Part shown: piece after piece, positions 34,844 through 44,584 of the stretch | Layout of the letters: each line of letters starts with the position of its first letter | Numbering within the stretch: the stretch's first letter is position 1 | DNA from: Fusibacter_C sp942493125 | GTDB lineage: Bacteria; Bacillota; Clostridia; Peptostreptococcales; Acidaminobacteraceae | DNA: 64,000 nucleotides | Assembly: GCA_942493125.1 (NCBI GenBank) | Contig: OW818667.1 | Location: forward strand, 62,001 to 126,000 | Direction: 5' to 3' | The notes under the pieces: generated by a model | The model's database searches: none | The model's input: the letters and a program-made list of their open reading frames with translations, nothing else | What the model was told of the DNA's origin: nothing | Program-made: the position numbers and the translations under genes

Positions 34844-35963
34844 TATGCTTTCGCAAGAAGAAATAGATGCTTTACTAGGTGGTGGGGGCTCATCTTCTGC
34901 TGCACCGTCTTTCTCCGGATTGACTGAAGAAGAAGCAGATGCTATAGGCGAGATAGGTAATATCAGCATGGGTACTGCTGCGACGACTTTATTTACTCTA
35001 CTTAATAAAAAGGTTACGATCACGACGCCGAAAGTATCTGAAACGACAATGGAAGCAATGGCTGCTGATTTTGAAGACCCGTCTGTCTTGATTAACATTA
35101 CTTATAAAGTAGGTATCGAAGGTGTCAATTTCTTGATTTTGCATGAAAAAGACGTAAAAATCATCACTGATCTTATGATGGGTGGCGATGGTACGAATAT
35201 TTCAAGTGAACTCAATGATCTTCATTTAAGTGCAATTAGTGAAGCAATGAACCAGATGATTGGTTCGTCATCGACATCGTTATCGGAAATGCTCGGTAAA
35301 AAAATAGACATTTCACCGCCTGAAGCTTATCATGATCAGATATCCGAATTGGATTACACGCAGTTCGGTATAACAAAAACAGATCAAGTTGTAAAAATTG
35401 CTTTTAGAATGACGGTTGGCGATTTGATCGACAGTGAAATCATGCAAGTTTTGCCACTTCAAGTAGCAAAACAAATGGTTTCTACCATCATCAATAACAA
35501 GAAGTCATCTGATCCTGTGGTTGAAGTCAAGCCGACTCAAACCGCAGCACCAGCTAGAGCTGAAGAAAAACCGATGCAAAAAAGTGAACCTCCTAAAAAT
35601 CAATACTACTATGAAGAAGAAGATAGTAGACCAAGGGTGGCAAGCGAAAAAATCAGCGCTGTCCCATTACAATTTGAAAATTTTGATAGTAATTCTGCTC
35701 AAATGTATTATAATAATGATATAGATTTAATCAGAGACGTACCGCTTGAAATTACTGTAGAGTTAGGTAAGACAGGTAAAAAGATTAATGAAATTCTCGA
35801 TTTCGGCGTTGGATCAGTTATTGAGTTAGACCGTCTTGTTGGTGAACCACTTGATGTTCTAGCCAATGGAAAACGTATAGCCAAAGGTGAAGTCGTAGTA
35901 GTAGATGAGAATTATGGTATCAGAATTACGGACATTATAATACCTAGAAAAATCACGGAATAA
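34836..35963 (+). CDS. fliY: Flagellar motor switch phosphatase FliY
   Basis: 375 residues from ATG 34836; the upstream in-frame ATG 34827 lies within the ribosome binding region. FliY combines an N-terminal FliM-like CheY-binding helix (LSQEEIDALLGGGG), a CheC/CheX-type phosphatase domain with two EIGNISMG/EAMNQMIGSSST-like active helices (near 30-45 and 131-145), a variable linker (about 215-290, Glu/Pro/Lys-rich) and a C-terminal FliN SpoA domain (DVPLEITVELGKTGKKINEI). It supplies the C ring and dephosphorylates CheY. Confidence 0.97.
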   Translation: MSDMLSQEEIDALLGGGGSSSAAPSFSGLTEEEADAIGEIGNISMGTAATTLFTLLNKKVTITTPKVSETTMEAMAADFEDPSVLINITYKVGIEGVNFLILHEKDVKIITDLMMGGDGTNISSELNDLHLSAISEAMNQMIGSSSTSLSEMLGKKIDISPPEAYHDQISELDYTQFGITKTDQVVKIAFRMTVGDLIDSEIMQVLPLQVAKQMVSTIINNKKSSDPVVEVKPTQTAAPARAEEKPMQKSEPPKNQYYYEEEDSRPRVASEKISAVPLQFENFDSNSAQMYYNNDIDLIRDVPLEITVELGKTGKKINEILDFGVGSVIELDRLVGEPLDVLANGKRIAKGEVVVVDENYGIRITDIIIPRKITE

Positions 35964-35979
35964 TTCTTAGGAGGAAAAT

Positions 35980-36342
35980 ATGGCAAATACAATACTAGTA
36001 GTCGATGATGCAGCATTTATGAGGATGATGATCAAAGATGTGTTGACTAAAAACGGCTATGAAGTTGTTGGAGAGGCTGAAAACGGTCAGAAAGCAATTG
36101 AAAAATACAAGGAACTCAAACCTGAACTCGTTATTATGGATATTACGATGCCAGAAGTTGATGGCATTCAGGCTGTAAAAGAAATCAAGGCGTTTGACCC
36201 AAATGCTAAAGTTGTCATGTGTTCTGCGATGGGGCAACAGGCTATGGTTATCGAGTCTATTCAAGCAGGAGCTAGAGACTTCATCGTTAAGCCATTCCAG
36301 GCTGATCGCGTTATTGAAGCAGTTAAGAAAGTATTGGGATAG
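35980..36342 (+). CDS. cheY: Chemotaxis response regulator CheY
   Basis: 120 residues, a single receiver domain. Phosphate acceptor Asp54 in LVIMDITMPEVDG, acidic pair in VVDDAAFM, and the conserved Lys in FIVKPFQ near 104. Phosphorylated by CheA, it binds FliM/FliY to change rotation. Preceded by AGGAGGAAAAT. Lies within the C-ring genes, as in B. subtilis. Confidence 0.96.
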   Translation: MANTILVVDDAAFMRMMIKDVLTKNGYEVVGEAENGQKAIEKYKELKPELVIMDITMPEVDGIQAVKEIKAFDPNAKVVMCSAMGQQAMVIESIQAGARDFIVKPFQADRVIEAVKKVLG

Positions 36343-36351
36343 GTGAATGTC

Positions 36352-36765
36352 ATGGGCATTTTCACCTATTCTATAACACGTTTAGCTGGATATGATAATT
36401 CAAGTGACACTTTGTTCACAATAAAATACATTATTGTGGCCACAGTGTTTTTGTTCTTATTATGGGGTTTATCAAAATATTTGACGAAAAGGCATTTTGT
36501 AGGCCTTCGTGAAAAGAATATTAAGGTTATTGAAAGAGTTGCCATATCGAGTGATAAGTTTCTTTACTTGGTTGAACTGGATCAAATTCACTATTTGATT
36601 GGCAGTGACAAAAGTGGCATGACTGTCATAGACAAACGTGAGCATCTGAATATTGAGATTTCAAAACAAATTGAACCTCAAACAGATGCTTTTTTTGAGC
36701 AACTTAAGACTTCGATTCTAAAGAGAGAATCAAAAAAAAATTCGAAGGATAAGAGCGATGAATAA
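36352..36765 (+). CDS. fliO: Flagellar export membrane protein FliO (FliZ-like)
   Basis: 137 residues from ATG 36352 (AGGTGA five bases upstream; GTG 36343 directly follows the cheY stop and is less likely). One membrane helix at about 22-40 (YIIVATVFLFLLWGLSKYL), then a small beta domain with KNIKVIERVAISSDKFLYLVEL, typical of FliO. It helps FliP ring assembly. Overlaps fliP by 8 bases. Confidence 0.88.
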   Translation: MGIFTYSITRLAGYDNSSDTLFTIKYIIVATVFLFLLWGLSKYLTKRHFVGLREKNIKVIERVAISSDKFLYLVELDQIHYLIGSDKSGMTVIDKREHLNIEISKQIEPQTDAFFEQLKTSILKRESKKNSKDKSDE

Positions 36766-37531
36766 ATTCGGGGGAATTTTCAAAAGTTTTTTATTGGTTA
36801 CGCTTCTATTGGTTTTAATATTGCCGATGCATGCGGATTTTGCTGCGACCAACATTCAGTTTCCAGATATAAATATTTCGGTTTCAGGTGAAGATGGCGA
36901 TGTAGAAGTCGCCAATAGTATCCAGATACTCGTTTTATTAACGGTTTTGTCATTGGCACCGTCGATTCTAATCATGATGACCTCATTTACTCGGTTTATC
37001 ATCGTTTTGGGGTTTGTTCGTCGTGCGTTGTCTTTACAAGCGACGCCACCGAATCAAACGCTTATTGGCTTGGCATTGTTTTTGACACTTTTTGTCATGC
37101 AGCCAGTTCTTACTGACGTTTATGAAAATGCATATGTACCGCTACAAGAAGGCACTGTAACTTTAGAAGAAGCTTCTGAGTTGGCATCGGGTCCGTTTAA
37201 GGAGTTCATGCTATCTCAAGTGAGATCTAAAGATTTAGCGCTTTTTTTGAACATTGCCAATGTTGAAGAAGTGAATACAAATGACGATATCAGCATGACA
37301 GTTTTAATACCAGCATTCGTTTTAAGTGAACTAAAATTGAGTTTCGAGATAGGCTTTCTAATCTTTATGCCATTTATTGTTGTCGATATGATTGTCGCAT
37401 CCACATTGATGGCCTTAGGTATGATGATGTTGCCTCCTGTTATGATCTCTTTGCCTATCAAAATATTGCTGTTCATATTAGTGGACGGTTGGCATTTGAT
37501 CATAGAAAAGCTCATTCTTAGCATCCGCTAG
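36758..37531 (+). CDS. fliP: Flagellar export gate protein FliP
   Basis: 257 residues. Probable cleavable signal segment at the N-terminus (LLVTLLLVLILPMHADFA), followed by the family hallmarks VLLTVLSLAPSILIMMTSFTRFIIVLGFVR (spanning about 55-90), QATPPNQTLIGLALFLTLFVM and MMLPPVMISLPIKILLFILVDGW at the end. FliP with FliQ and FliR forms the export pore. Confidence 0.98.
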   Translation: MNKFGGIFKSFLLVTLLLVLILPMHADFAATNIQFPDINISVSGEDGDVEVANSIQILVLLTVLSLAPSILIMMTSFTRFIIVLGFVRRALSLQATPPNQTLIGLALFLTLFVMQPVLTDVYENAYVPLQEGTVTLEEASELASGPFKEFMLSQVRSKDLALFLNIANVEEVNTNDDISMTVLIPAFVLSELKLSFEIGFLIFMPFIVVDMIVASTLMALGMMMLPPVMISLPIKILLFILVDGWHLIIEKLILSIR

Positions 37532-37540
37532 GGGGTAAAG

Positions 37541-37810
37541 ATGAACGAAGAAATGATAATCGACCTTTTTTCAGAGTCCATAAAGGTCATCTTAGTACTT
37601 TCAGCGCCTATGTTGTTGAGCGGTTTGTTAATCGGTCTTGTCATCGCGATCTTTCAAGCGACGACTCAGATTCAGGAATCGACTTTAGCTTTTGTACCAA
37701 AAATAATCGTCGTATTTGTCGTCATGTTGGTAACTGGCTCATGGATGATTAGATCTTTAATTGAATATACGAATTACGTTCTTAATTTGATAGATGTCAT
37801 AATATATTAG
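37541..37810 (+). CDS. fliQ: Flagellar export gate protein FliQ
   Basis: 89 residues with two membrane helices (about 16-38 and 52-70), including LLSGLLIGLVIAIFQATTQIQ, diagnostic of FliQ. Located between fliP and fliR, with GGGGG as binding site. Confidence 0.97.
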   Translation: MNEEMIIDLFSESIKVILVLSAPMLLSGLLIGLVIAIFQATTQIQESTLAFVPKIIVVFVVMLVTGSWMIRSLIEYTNYVLNLIDVIIY

Positions 37811-37818
37811 GTGAACCC

Positions 37819-38592
37819 ATGAATATTTCCATTCCATTATTAGACATTTTTCTCATTGCTGGAAGAATGGGAGGGATGATTTTTGCCGCACCTATTTTCG
37901 GTAGTCGAAACTATCCCATTCCAATGAAGATTGGTTTGATATTTTTCACGACGATATTGGTGTTTCCATTTGTAGATTCTACAGTGACCTATGATGTTTC
38001 AACCTTTTGGGGATTCGCTATACTCATGGTGAATGAACTGATGATTGGCCTCTTCATAGGTTTATTAATATCTGTATATTTTAACTTTATTTATTTTGCT
38101 GGTGATATCATCGATCATCAACTTGGTTTTTCCATCATCAGTGTCATCAACCCCATGGACGAATCACAAATACCGATTACTTCAAACATATTCTATATTT
38201 TTTCGACGCTCATATTTTTACAATTTGAAATGCACCATCAGTTAATATCCGCTTTGGTCGTTTCGTTTTCCAAAATTGAACTTGGGTCTTTTTTCAAAGC
38301 AGCCGAATCCTTGACGATGTTACTGGACATCGTACAACAGTCTTTTATCATTGGCCTCCAAATCGCAGCGCCATTTATGATAACGATTTTGATAGCAGAC
38401 ATCGTGTTAGGGCTGTTGTCAAAAGCAATGCCAGGTATGAACATATTCGTTTTGGGTATGCCCTTTAAAATATTTTTCGGTCTCATTCTATTTATCATAT
38501 TGATGCCTTATCTATACGAAATATTTAGCAATGTTCTCAATTCGGTGTTTTATTATGTCGAACAGTATTTTGAATTTTATGTTAAGCCATAA
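37819..38592 (+). CDS. fliR: Flagellar export gate protein FliR
   Basis: 257 residues, six or so hydrophobic segments. Motifs are RMGGMIFAAPIFGSRNYPIP near 15-34, GELIDHQLGF-like GDIIDHQLGFSIISVINP near 95-112, and the C-terminal GMPFKIFFGLILFIILMPYL. It is not fused to FlhB, unlike in several Clostridium species. Confidence 0.97.
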   Translation: MNISIPLLDIFLIAGRMGGMIFAAPIFGSRNYPIPMKIGLIFFTTILVFPFVDSTVTYDVSTFWGFAILMVNELMIGLFIGLLISVYFNFIYFAGDIIDHQLGFSIISVINPMDESQIPITSNIFYIFSTLIFLQFEMHHQLISALVVSFSKIELGSFFKAAESLTMLLDIVQQSFIIGLQIAAPFMITILIADIVLGLLSKAMPGMNIFVLGMPFKIFFGLILFIILMPYLYEIFSNVLNSVFYYVEQYFEFYVKP

Positions 38593-38621
38593 AAATTTCC
38601 ATCAACAAAGAGGGTGGCGTA

Positions 38622-39707
38622 TTGTTAAAGTATTTTGATCTCCAATTGTTTTCTGAAGAAAAAACAGAACAACCCACCTCTAAGAAAATTAGAGACGCAC
38701 GCGACAAAGGGCAAATTGCTCAGTCGAAGGATTTAAATGGTGCTGTATCTCTATTGGCTGTCTTTATGTCCTTTTCATTTTTAAGTAGCTATTTTGTGGA
38801 CAACTTAATCGGATATTTTTATTTCACCATGGATTTGACGGTTGATACAGATTCATTATTTACCTCTAATGGTATCGCATTGTTTTTCAATGAGACGATT
38901 TTTACTATTTTGAAGCTTTCATTGCCATTATTGTTGATTGCTCTTACAAGTGGTTTGTTAGTATCATATATTCAAGTCGGCTTTATGTTTACAACAGAAA
39001 CTTTGAAACCTAAATTTGACAAGATTAATCCTGTTAAAGGGTTCAAGAATATGTTTTCCTCGCGTGCTCTGGTAGAGATGGTTAAATCCATTGCGAAAGC
39101 GATATTGATTATCTACGTTGCCGTTTCATATATCATGGACAACATGCGTGATCTTTTAATCACATTAGAACTTGATATGGGCCCAATTGTACTTGTCATG
39201 TGGGATCTTATCTTCGGTGTGGTTGTAAGGTGTGCATTGCTCCTATTTGTCATCGCATTATTGGATTTTGCCTTTAAAAAATGGAAAAACAAAAAAGACC
39301 TCATGATGTCGAAACAAGAAGTGAAACAAGAATATAAGCAGAGTGAGGGTGATCCTCAACTGAAAGCGCGAATCAAGGAAAAACAGCGCGCTTTCGCTAT
39401 GAGTCGTATGATGCAGGAAGTACCAAAAGCTGATGTCATCATCACTAATCCGACGCATTTTGCCGTCGCACTAAGATATGATACGGGTTTAGGGGATGCA
39501 CCTGTAGTCGTTGCAAAAGGTCAAGATCTAATTGCACAAAATATTAAACGTATCGCTCTTGAAAATGAAGTGCCGATCGTTGAAAACAAACCATTGGCAC
39601 AAACTCTTTATAAGACTGTCGAAATTGGGCATTTTATTCCAGCTGATCTCTATGAAGCGGTAGCAGAAGTATTGGCATTTGTATTTTCACTTAAGAAAAA
39701 ATCCTAG
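38622..39707 (+). CDS. flhB: Flagellar export switch protein FlhB
   Basis: 361 residues from TTG 38622 (AGAGGGTGG upstream). N-terminal EEKTEQPTSKKIRDARDKGQ is the family signature, then four membrane segments, then the cytoplasmic tail with the self-cleaving NPTH at residues 276-279. Cleavage allows the export switch from hook to filament proteins with FliK. Its tail resembles the separate YlqH protein of this window. Confidence 0.98.
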   Translation: MLKYFDLQLFSEEKTEQPTSKKIRDARDKGQIAQSKDLNGAVSLLAVFMSFSFLSSYFVDNLIGYFYFTMDLTVDTDSLFTSNGIALFFNETIFTILKLSLPLLLIALTSGLLVSYIQVGFMFTTETLKPKFDKINPVKGFKNMFSSRALVEMVKSIAKAILIIYVAVSYIMDNMRDLLITLELDMGPIVLVMWDLIFGVVVRCALLLFVIALLDFAFKKWKNKKDLMMSKQEVKQEYKQSEGDPQLKARIKEKQRAFAMSRMMQEVPKADVIITNPTHFAVALRYDTGLGDAPVVVAKGQDLIAQNIKRIALENEVPIVENKPLAQTLYKTVEIGHFIPADLYEAVAEVLAFVFSLKKKS

Positions 39708-39718
39708 GAGGCATAAGC

Positions 39719-41755
39719 ATGCGTTTTAGTGACGTTATAGTCGCAATACTCGTTGTTGTCATCATCGTTCTTATCATCGTTCCAGTGCCATTACCATTAC
39801 TGGATTTCTTTCTTGCGCTCAACATATCGATTTCACTTATTATCCTTATCCTTGCCATGTTTATCGGGGAGCCCCTTGAATTCAGTGTGTTTCCGTCCTT
39901 ATTGCTCGTCACGACCTTGTTCCGACTGGCACTTAACGTGCGTTCGACGATGAGTATCTTGTCAACAGGTGAGGCGGGAGAAGTTATTGCGTCCTTTGGT
40001 TCCTTCGTTATTGGCGGCAATGCCATTGTCGGTTTCATCATATTCATGATTATCATGATCATTCAATTCTTAGTCATTACTAAGGGCTCTGAGAGGGTAT
40101 CAGAAGTTGCTGCACGTTTTACGCTCGATGCGATGCCTGGTAAACAGATGGCCATTGACGCCGATTTAAACTCGGGTTTGATCACAGAAGCAGATGCCAA
40201 ACTAAGACGTAAAAAAATACAGAGAGAAGCTGACTTTTACGGCGCAATGGATGGTGCGAGTAAGTTTGTAAAGGGTGATGCTATAGCAGGCATACTCATT
40301 ACATTTATCAATATTATTGCAGGTTTTATCTTAGGTGCAATGACGATGGGATTAACTCTTCCAGAATCTATTGAGCGATTTACTTTGTTAACAGTAGGCG
40401 ATGGTCTTGTCAGTCAGTTGCCAGCTCTGATGATCTCTGTAGGTACAGGTATCGTCGTTACACGTGCCGCTTCAGATTCAAATTTAGGTACAGACGTCAT
40501 CAATCAATTGTTCGCACAAAGCAAAGTCCTATTTATAGTAGGTACCTTTGTCATCTTATTAGGTGCATTGACACCACTTCCAAATTTTCCGTTTCTCACG
40601 ATTGGTGCAGCGATATTGTTTGCGGGTTATTTACGCATGAATAGCAGTAAAAAAGAGAAAGAAGAACTTGTTACGGAAGAAACTAGTGCAGAAGCTTCTA
40701 AAGACGATATGAGGCGTCCAGAGAACATCATGCCACTTTTACAAGTGGATCCAATAGAATTAGAATTCGGATACGGCATCATCCCACTTGCAGATCCAAA
40801 TCAAGGTGGTGACTTATTTGATCGACTCGTTATGATTCGTAGACAAATCGCATTGGAACTAGGTTTGATTGTTCCGATTATTAGACTTCGAGATAACATC
40901 CAACTCGATTCAAATCAATACTTGATCAAGATTAAAGGCAATGATATGGCAAAGGGAAATATCGTTTTCGACCATTACTTGGCGATGAGTCCAGGTTCTG
41001 TTGAAGGTGAAATCGAAGGTATTGATACGATAGAACCTGCATTTGGACTTCCCGCAAAGTGGATTCGCTCAGATTTGAGGGAAAAAGCAGAATTGTTAGG
41101 TTACACCGTGGTCGATCCTTCTTCGGTCATATCCACACATCTTACTGAAGTGATAAAAAAATATAGTTTTGAACTGCTTAGCCGTGAAGATGTCAAGCAA
41201 CTCATTGACAACGCGAAAGACACGAACCCATCGCTCGTCGACGAACTGATACCAAGTCTCATGAGTATTGGCGATGTTCAAAAGGTTTTAGCGAATTTAT
41301 TGGGTGAAGGTGTATCAATTAGAAACCTCGTCTCAATTCTCGAGGCGCTTGCAGATCATGCCCGTTCAACGCGTGATGTCAACATCTTGACGGAATACGC
41401 GAGACAAAAGCTATCTAGACAATTGTCAAAGACCTATTTTCCTTTTGGTCAAGCGAAAGTGGTTACACTTGAGCAACCGCTTGAAAATATGTTGATGGAA
41501 GCCATCGATCAAAATGAGAACGGCACTTTTTTAGCGATTGATCCAATGAAGACACAAGGCATACTTGCTAGTTTGGCTACAGAAGTGAGAAAACTCATGC
41601 AAATGGGCGAATTGCCAATAGTTGTTACAGCCCCAATCGTCAGAATATATTTTAAAAGAATGTCTGCGCAAGCGATACCTGATTTAATCGTTTTATCGTA
41701 TAATGAGATAGAGTCGGATATTGATATCCAATCTGCGGGGATGGTGAGTGTATAA
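39719..41755 (+). CDS. flhA: Flagellar export component FlhA
   Basis: 678 residues. About eight membrane helices in the first 320 residues, with the FHIPEP region (PSLLLVTTLFRLALNVRSTM near 60-79, GDAIAGI, QLPALMISVGTGIVVTRA) and a cytoplasmic nonameric domain (about 340-678; PAKWI, REDVKQLIDNAKDTNPSLVDEL). It binds chaperone-cargo complexes and completes the export gate. CTAGGAGG precedes ATG 39719. Confidence 0.98.
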   Translation: MRFSDVIVAILVVVIIVLIIVPVPLPLLDFFLALNISISLIILILAMFIGEPLEFSVFPSLLLVTTLFRLALNVRSTMSILSTGEAGEVIASFGSFVIGGNAIVGFIIFMIIMIIQFLVITKGSERVSEVAARFTLDAMPGKQMAIDADLNSGLITEADAKLRRKKIQREADFYGAMDGASKFVKGDAIAGILITFINIIAGFILGAMTMGLTLPESIERFTLLTVGDGLVSQLPALMISVGTGIVVTRAASDSNLGTDVINQLFAQSKVLFIVGTFVILLGALTPLPNFPFLTIGAAILFAGYLRMNSSKKEKEELVTEETSAEASKDDMRRPENIMPLLQVDPIELEFGYGIIPLADPNQGGDLFDRLVMIRRQIALELGLIVPIIRLRDNIQLDSNQYLIKIKGNDMAKGNIVFDHYLAMSPGSVEGEIEGIDTIEPAFGLPAKWIRSDLREKAELLGYTVVDPSSVISTHLTEVIKKYSFELLSREDVKQLIDNAKDTNPSLVDELIPSLMSIGDVQKVLANLLGEGVSIRNLVSILEALADHARSTRDVNILTEYARQKLSRQLSKTYFPFGQAKVVTLEQPLENMLMEAIDQNENGTFLAIDPMKTQGILASLATEVRKLMQMGELPIVVTAPIVRIYFKRMSAQAIPDLIVLSYNEIESDIDIQSAGMVSV

Positions 41756-42943
41756 ATGAAAGTCAAAAGATATATCGTCAAAGACATGAACGAAGCCATG
41801 ATCAAGATTAAAAGTGAACTTGGCATTGATGCTGTCATATTAAATACACGAAAAATAAAGACGGGTGGATTTTTCAGGTTTTTTAAAAAGCCTTTGCTTG
41901 AAGTCGTTGCAGCCATCGATGAACCAATTGTCAGTTCACAAGTTGATCCACCTAAACGCGAATTTACGCCTGAAAAAACAAGAGAGCCTAAAGTAGATCA
42001 AGTGGTTGAAGCGAGAAAAGAACCTGAGATTGTGACGCCAATTGAGAGTGTCAAAGAAAACGTACAGAACGTTGAACTCCAAGAGCTAAAGCAGATGGTG
42101 ACGAACCTCATAAAAAAAGTGGAGAATATTGAACATCAAACGCCTCAAACTGGTCAGACACCGGAAGAAAAATACATCGCTTTTTTAAATGCTTTGGATA
42201 TTCAAGATTCTATTTCAAAAAAAATACTTGAAATTGTGCAGAGACAGATAAATATTGATGAGAAGAATCATGAAACCATTCTAAACGCGATGAAAGTCAT
42301 TGCCAGAGAATATCTTGGAGATATCAAGACCATCGATACAGATATCTTGAACAAACCGAATATCTACATGTTTTTAGGACCGACTGGCGTTGGAAAGACG
42401 ACGACACTTGCAAAGATAGCAGCGAGACTGTCCTTGGTTGAAAATAAGAAAATTGGTTTAATAACGGCAGATACTTATAGAATTGCTGCAGTAGAACAGC
42501 TTAAAACGTATAGTGAGATTTTGGGTATTCCACTTGAAGTCATTTATGAAGCAAGTGAACTTCAAGATGCCATCGAAAGATTTAAAGATAAAGATTATAT
42601 CTTAATTGACACGGCAGGTCGTAGTCATAAGAGCAAAGAGCTCAAATCGGATTACGATGAACTTGTCCGTTACTTGAAAGACGTAAAGATTTACCTTGTC
42701 ATGAGCATGACAACGAGCTTTAAAGATTTAAAAAGCATCATAGATTCATATGGATTCTTAAAGGAATATCGCCTGCTCTTTACAAAACTAGATGAAGCGA
42801 CGTCTTACGGCAATATTTTAAATTTAAAAGTACTCACTGGAAAACCACTGTCTTACTTCACTATCGGGCAAAGTGTCCCTGATGATATTGAAGTCGCTGA
42901 TAAGGAACGGATTATCCAATACATTTTTGACCAGCATAAATAA
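41756..42943 (+). CDS. flhF: SRP-type GTPase FlhF
   Basis: 395 residues. The N-terminal B domain (about 1-60, MKVKRYIVKDMNEAMIKIKS) is followed by a Lys/Glu/Pro-rich linker and an SRP-type NG domain: GPTGVGKTTTLAKIA near 208, DTAGRSHKSKEL near 287, and TKLDEATSYGNIL near 343. FlhF decides where and how many flagella form, together with FlhG. Confidence 0.97.
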   Translation: MKVKRYIVKDMNEAMIKIKSELGIDAVILNTRKIKTGGFFRFFKKPLLEVVAAIDEPIVSSQVDPPKREFTPEKTREPKVDQVVEARKEPEIVTPIESVKENVQNVELQELKQMVTNLIKKVENIEHQTPQTGQTPEEKYIAFLNALDIQDSISKKILEIVQRQINIDEKNHETILNAMKVIAREYLGDIKTIDTDILNKPNIYMFLGPTGVGKTTTLAKIAARLSLVENKKIGLITADTYRIAAVEQLKTYSEILGIPLEVIYEASELQDAIERFKDKDYILIDTAGRSHKSKELKSDYDELVRYLKDVKIYLVMSMTTSFKDLKSIIDSYGFLKEYRLLFTKLDEATSYGNILNLKVLTGKPLSYFTIGQSVPDDIEVADKERIIQYIFDQHK

Positions 42944-42955
42944 TCGGGGGTTTAA

Positions 42956-43810
42956 ATGGATCAAGCGCAAAGATTAAGGGATATCGTCAGCGATGGAACA
43001 GCTGATAAACCAGATTCTAGAATAATAACCGTATCAAGTGGTAAAGGCGGTGTCGGCAAGACGAATTTCACGGTCAATCTAGGCATTGCATTAGCAAAGC
43101 TCGGTAAAAAAGTGACGATTATCGATGCTGATTTAGGTCTAGCAAATGTGGATGTCATGTTTGGCATTGTAACGAAATACAATTTGTCAAATGTCATAAA
43201 GGGTGAAATTACCGTCCAGGAAAGCATCGTAAAAGGACCATATGATATTAATATCATATCCGGTGGCTCTGGTATCATGGATCTCATCGATTTGGATATC
43301 AACCAACTCGATAAATTGATTCATACATTAAGCTATTTTAATACGATTTCTGATTATATTCTCATCGATACAGGCGCTGGCCTCAGCAAATCAGTTTTGT
43401 CATTTGTCGATGCGGCATCAGACGTCATTTTAGTCATTACACCTGATCCAACCTCTATAACGGATGCTTATGCGCTGATTAAAAATATCGTTAAGGATGA
43501 TCAAAAGAAAATTAAGCTCATTATCAATCGCGTTGAAAGCAATGAGGAAGGCGATGAAGTCTATAACAAGCTCGATCAAGCGGTTACTAAATTTTTAAGC
43601 CGTGAACTGGAAAATCTCGGTTATATTTTTGAAGACAACAATTTAAAAAGAGCTATAAGAAAACAAATTCCTTTACTTGAAGCGTATCCTAGAGCTATTG
43701 CAAGCAAGGGGATAGAAAACATCGCATTTAATCTCGAAAACAACAACCGATATACGAAAAACACACATAGTTTCAAATCATTTTTAAATAAATTGATGAA
43801 CAAAATATAA
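42956..43810 (+). CDS. flhG: MinD-like ATPase FlhG (YlxH)
   Basis: 284 residues. Deviant Walker A KGGVGKTNFTVN near 29, DADLGLANVDVMFG near 60, and LIDTGAG near 139. The extreme N-terminus MDQAQRLRDIV is the DQAxxLR motif that stimulates FlhF GTPase activity. Controls flagellar number and placement. Follows flhF by 12 bases with GGGGG. Confidence 0.97.
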   Translation: MDQAQRLRDIVSDGTADKPDSRIITVSSGKGGVGKTNFTVNLGIALAKLGKKVTIIDADLGLANVDVMFGIVTKYNLSNVIKGEITVQESIVKGPYDINIISGGSGIMDLIDLDINQLDKLIHTLSYFNTISDYILIDTGAGLSKSVLSFVDAASDVILVITPDPTSITDAYALIKNIVKDDQKKIKLIINRVESNEEGDEVYNKLDQAVTKFLSRELENLGYIFEDNNLKRAIRKQIPLLEAYPRAIASKGIENIAFNLENNNRYTKNTHSFKSFLNKLMNKI

Positions 43811-43849
43811 GGTTTAGGGAAAATTGGCAACAATTTTTATAGGTGGGCT

Positions 43850-44584
43850 ATGGATGGCTTTAACAAACATCTTAATATTGCGGATGAAATTGACATCATG
43901 ATTTTTACGACAAGTGGCCAATCGTTGACTTTGTCGACCTTTGTGTATGATGTAACCAGTGACAATAGATTAATCCTATCCAATCCTATTAAAGAGGGCA
44001 CTCTATTTCCTCTTGAAAAAAGCTATACTTATTATTTCAGATTTTATGTGGAAAATAGCGGTATGTTTTTATTTAAAGGCATACTGATTGATCGGATTAA
44101 ATTCGACAATTTACCAAGTATCATTATTCAGCTAGAATCAGATATTAAACGCGTTCAAAGGCGTAAGTTTTATCGTGTCAGTTTTTTATCAGTTGGTCAT
44201 TTTTTGTTTGAAAAAAAGTTAAGTGACGACCAAATTGCCACAACACGTGAGAGGATGTTAAAAAAATATAAAAACGAATCTGAATTCATTATCGATGAAA
44301 TTATCTATGAAAAAATTGCCTTTGATACATCCGATTTAAGCGGTGGCGGACTGAGAGTTCTAACGAATAATGACTTTGAACTCGGAGAATTCATCAAAGG
44401 CGAATTTAAAATAAGCGATTCTTGGGTAACTTTCAAAGGTGAGGTCGTCAGATGCGAGAAAAAAGACCATAATCGTTATGAAGTGGGTATTAAATTCTTA
44501 GAACTCGATTCAAATACACAATCTAAAATAGTGGCGTATGTATTTGAGGTTGAAAGAAATTTAATTAAAAAGGGCCTGATGTAG
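43850..44584 (+). CDS. PilZ-domain c-di-GMP receptor (YcgR type)
   Basis: 244 residues. N-terminal YcgR-like beta domain (about 1-100, LEKSYTYYFRFYVE) followed by a PilZ domain with the nucleotide-binding arginine stretch RVQRRKFYR near 104 and the DLSGGG motif near 165. Family members slow the flagellar motor or stator when c-di-GMP is high, so its place between flhG and cheB fits a motility brake. The RxxxR and D/NxSxxG signatures are both intact. Confidence 0.93.
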   Translation: MDGFNKHLNIADEIDIMIFTTSGQSLTLSTFVYDVTSDNRLILSNPIKEGTLFPLEKSYTYYFRFYVENSGMFLFKGILIDRIKFDNLPSIIIQLESDIKRVQRRKFYRVSFLSVGHFLFEKKLSDDQIATTRERMLKKYKNESEFIIDEIIYEKIAFDTSDLSGGGLRVLTNNDFELGEFIKGEFKISDSWVTFKGEVVRCEKKDHNRYEVGIKFLELDSNTQSKIVAYVFEVERNLIKKGLM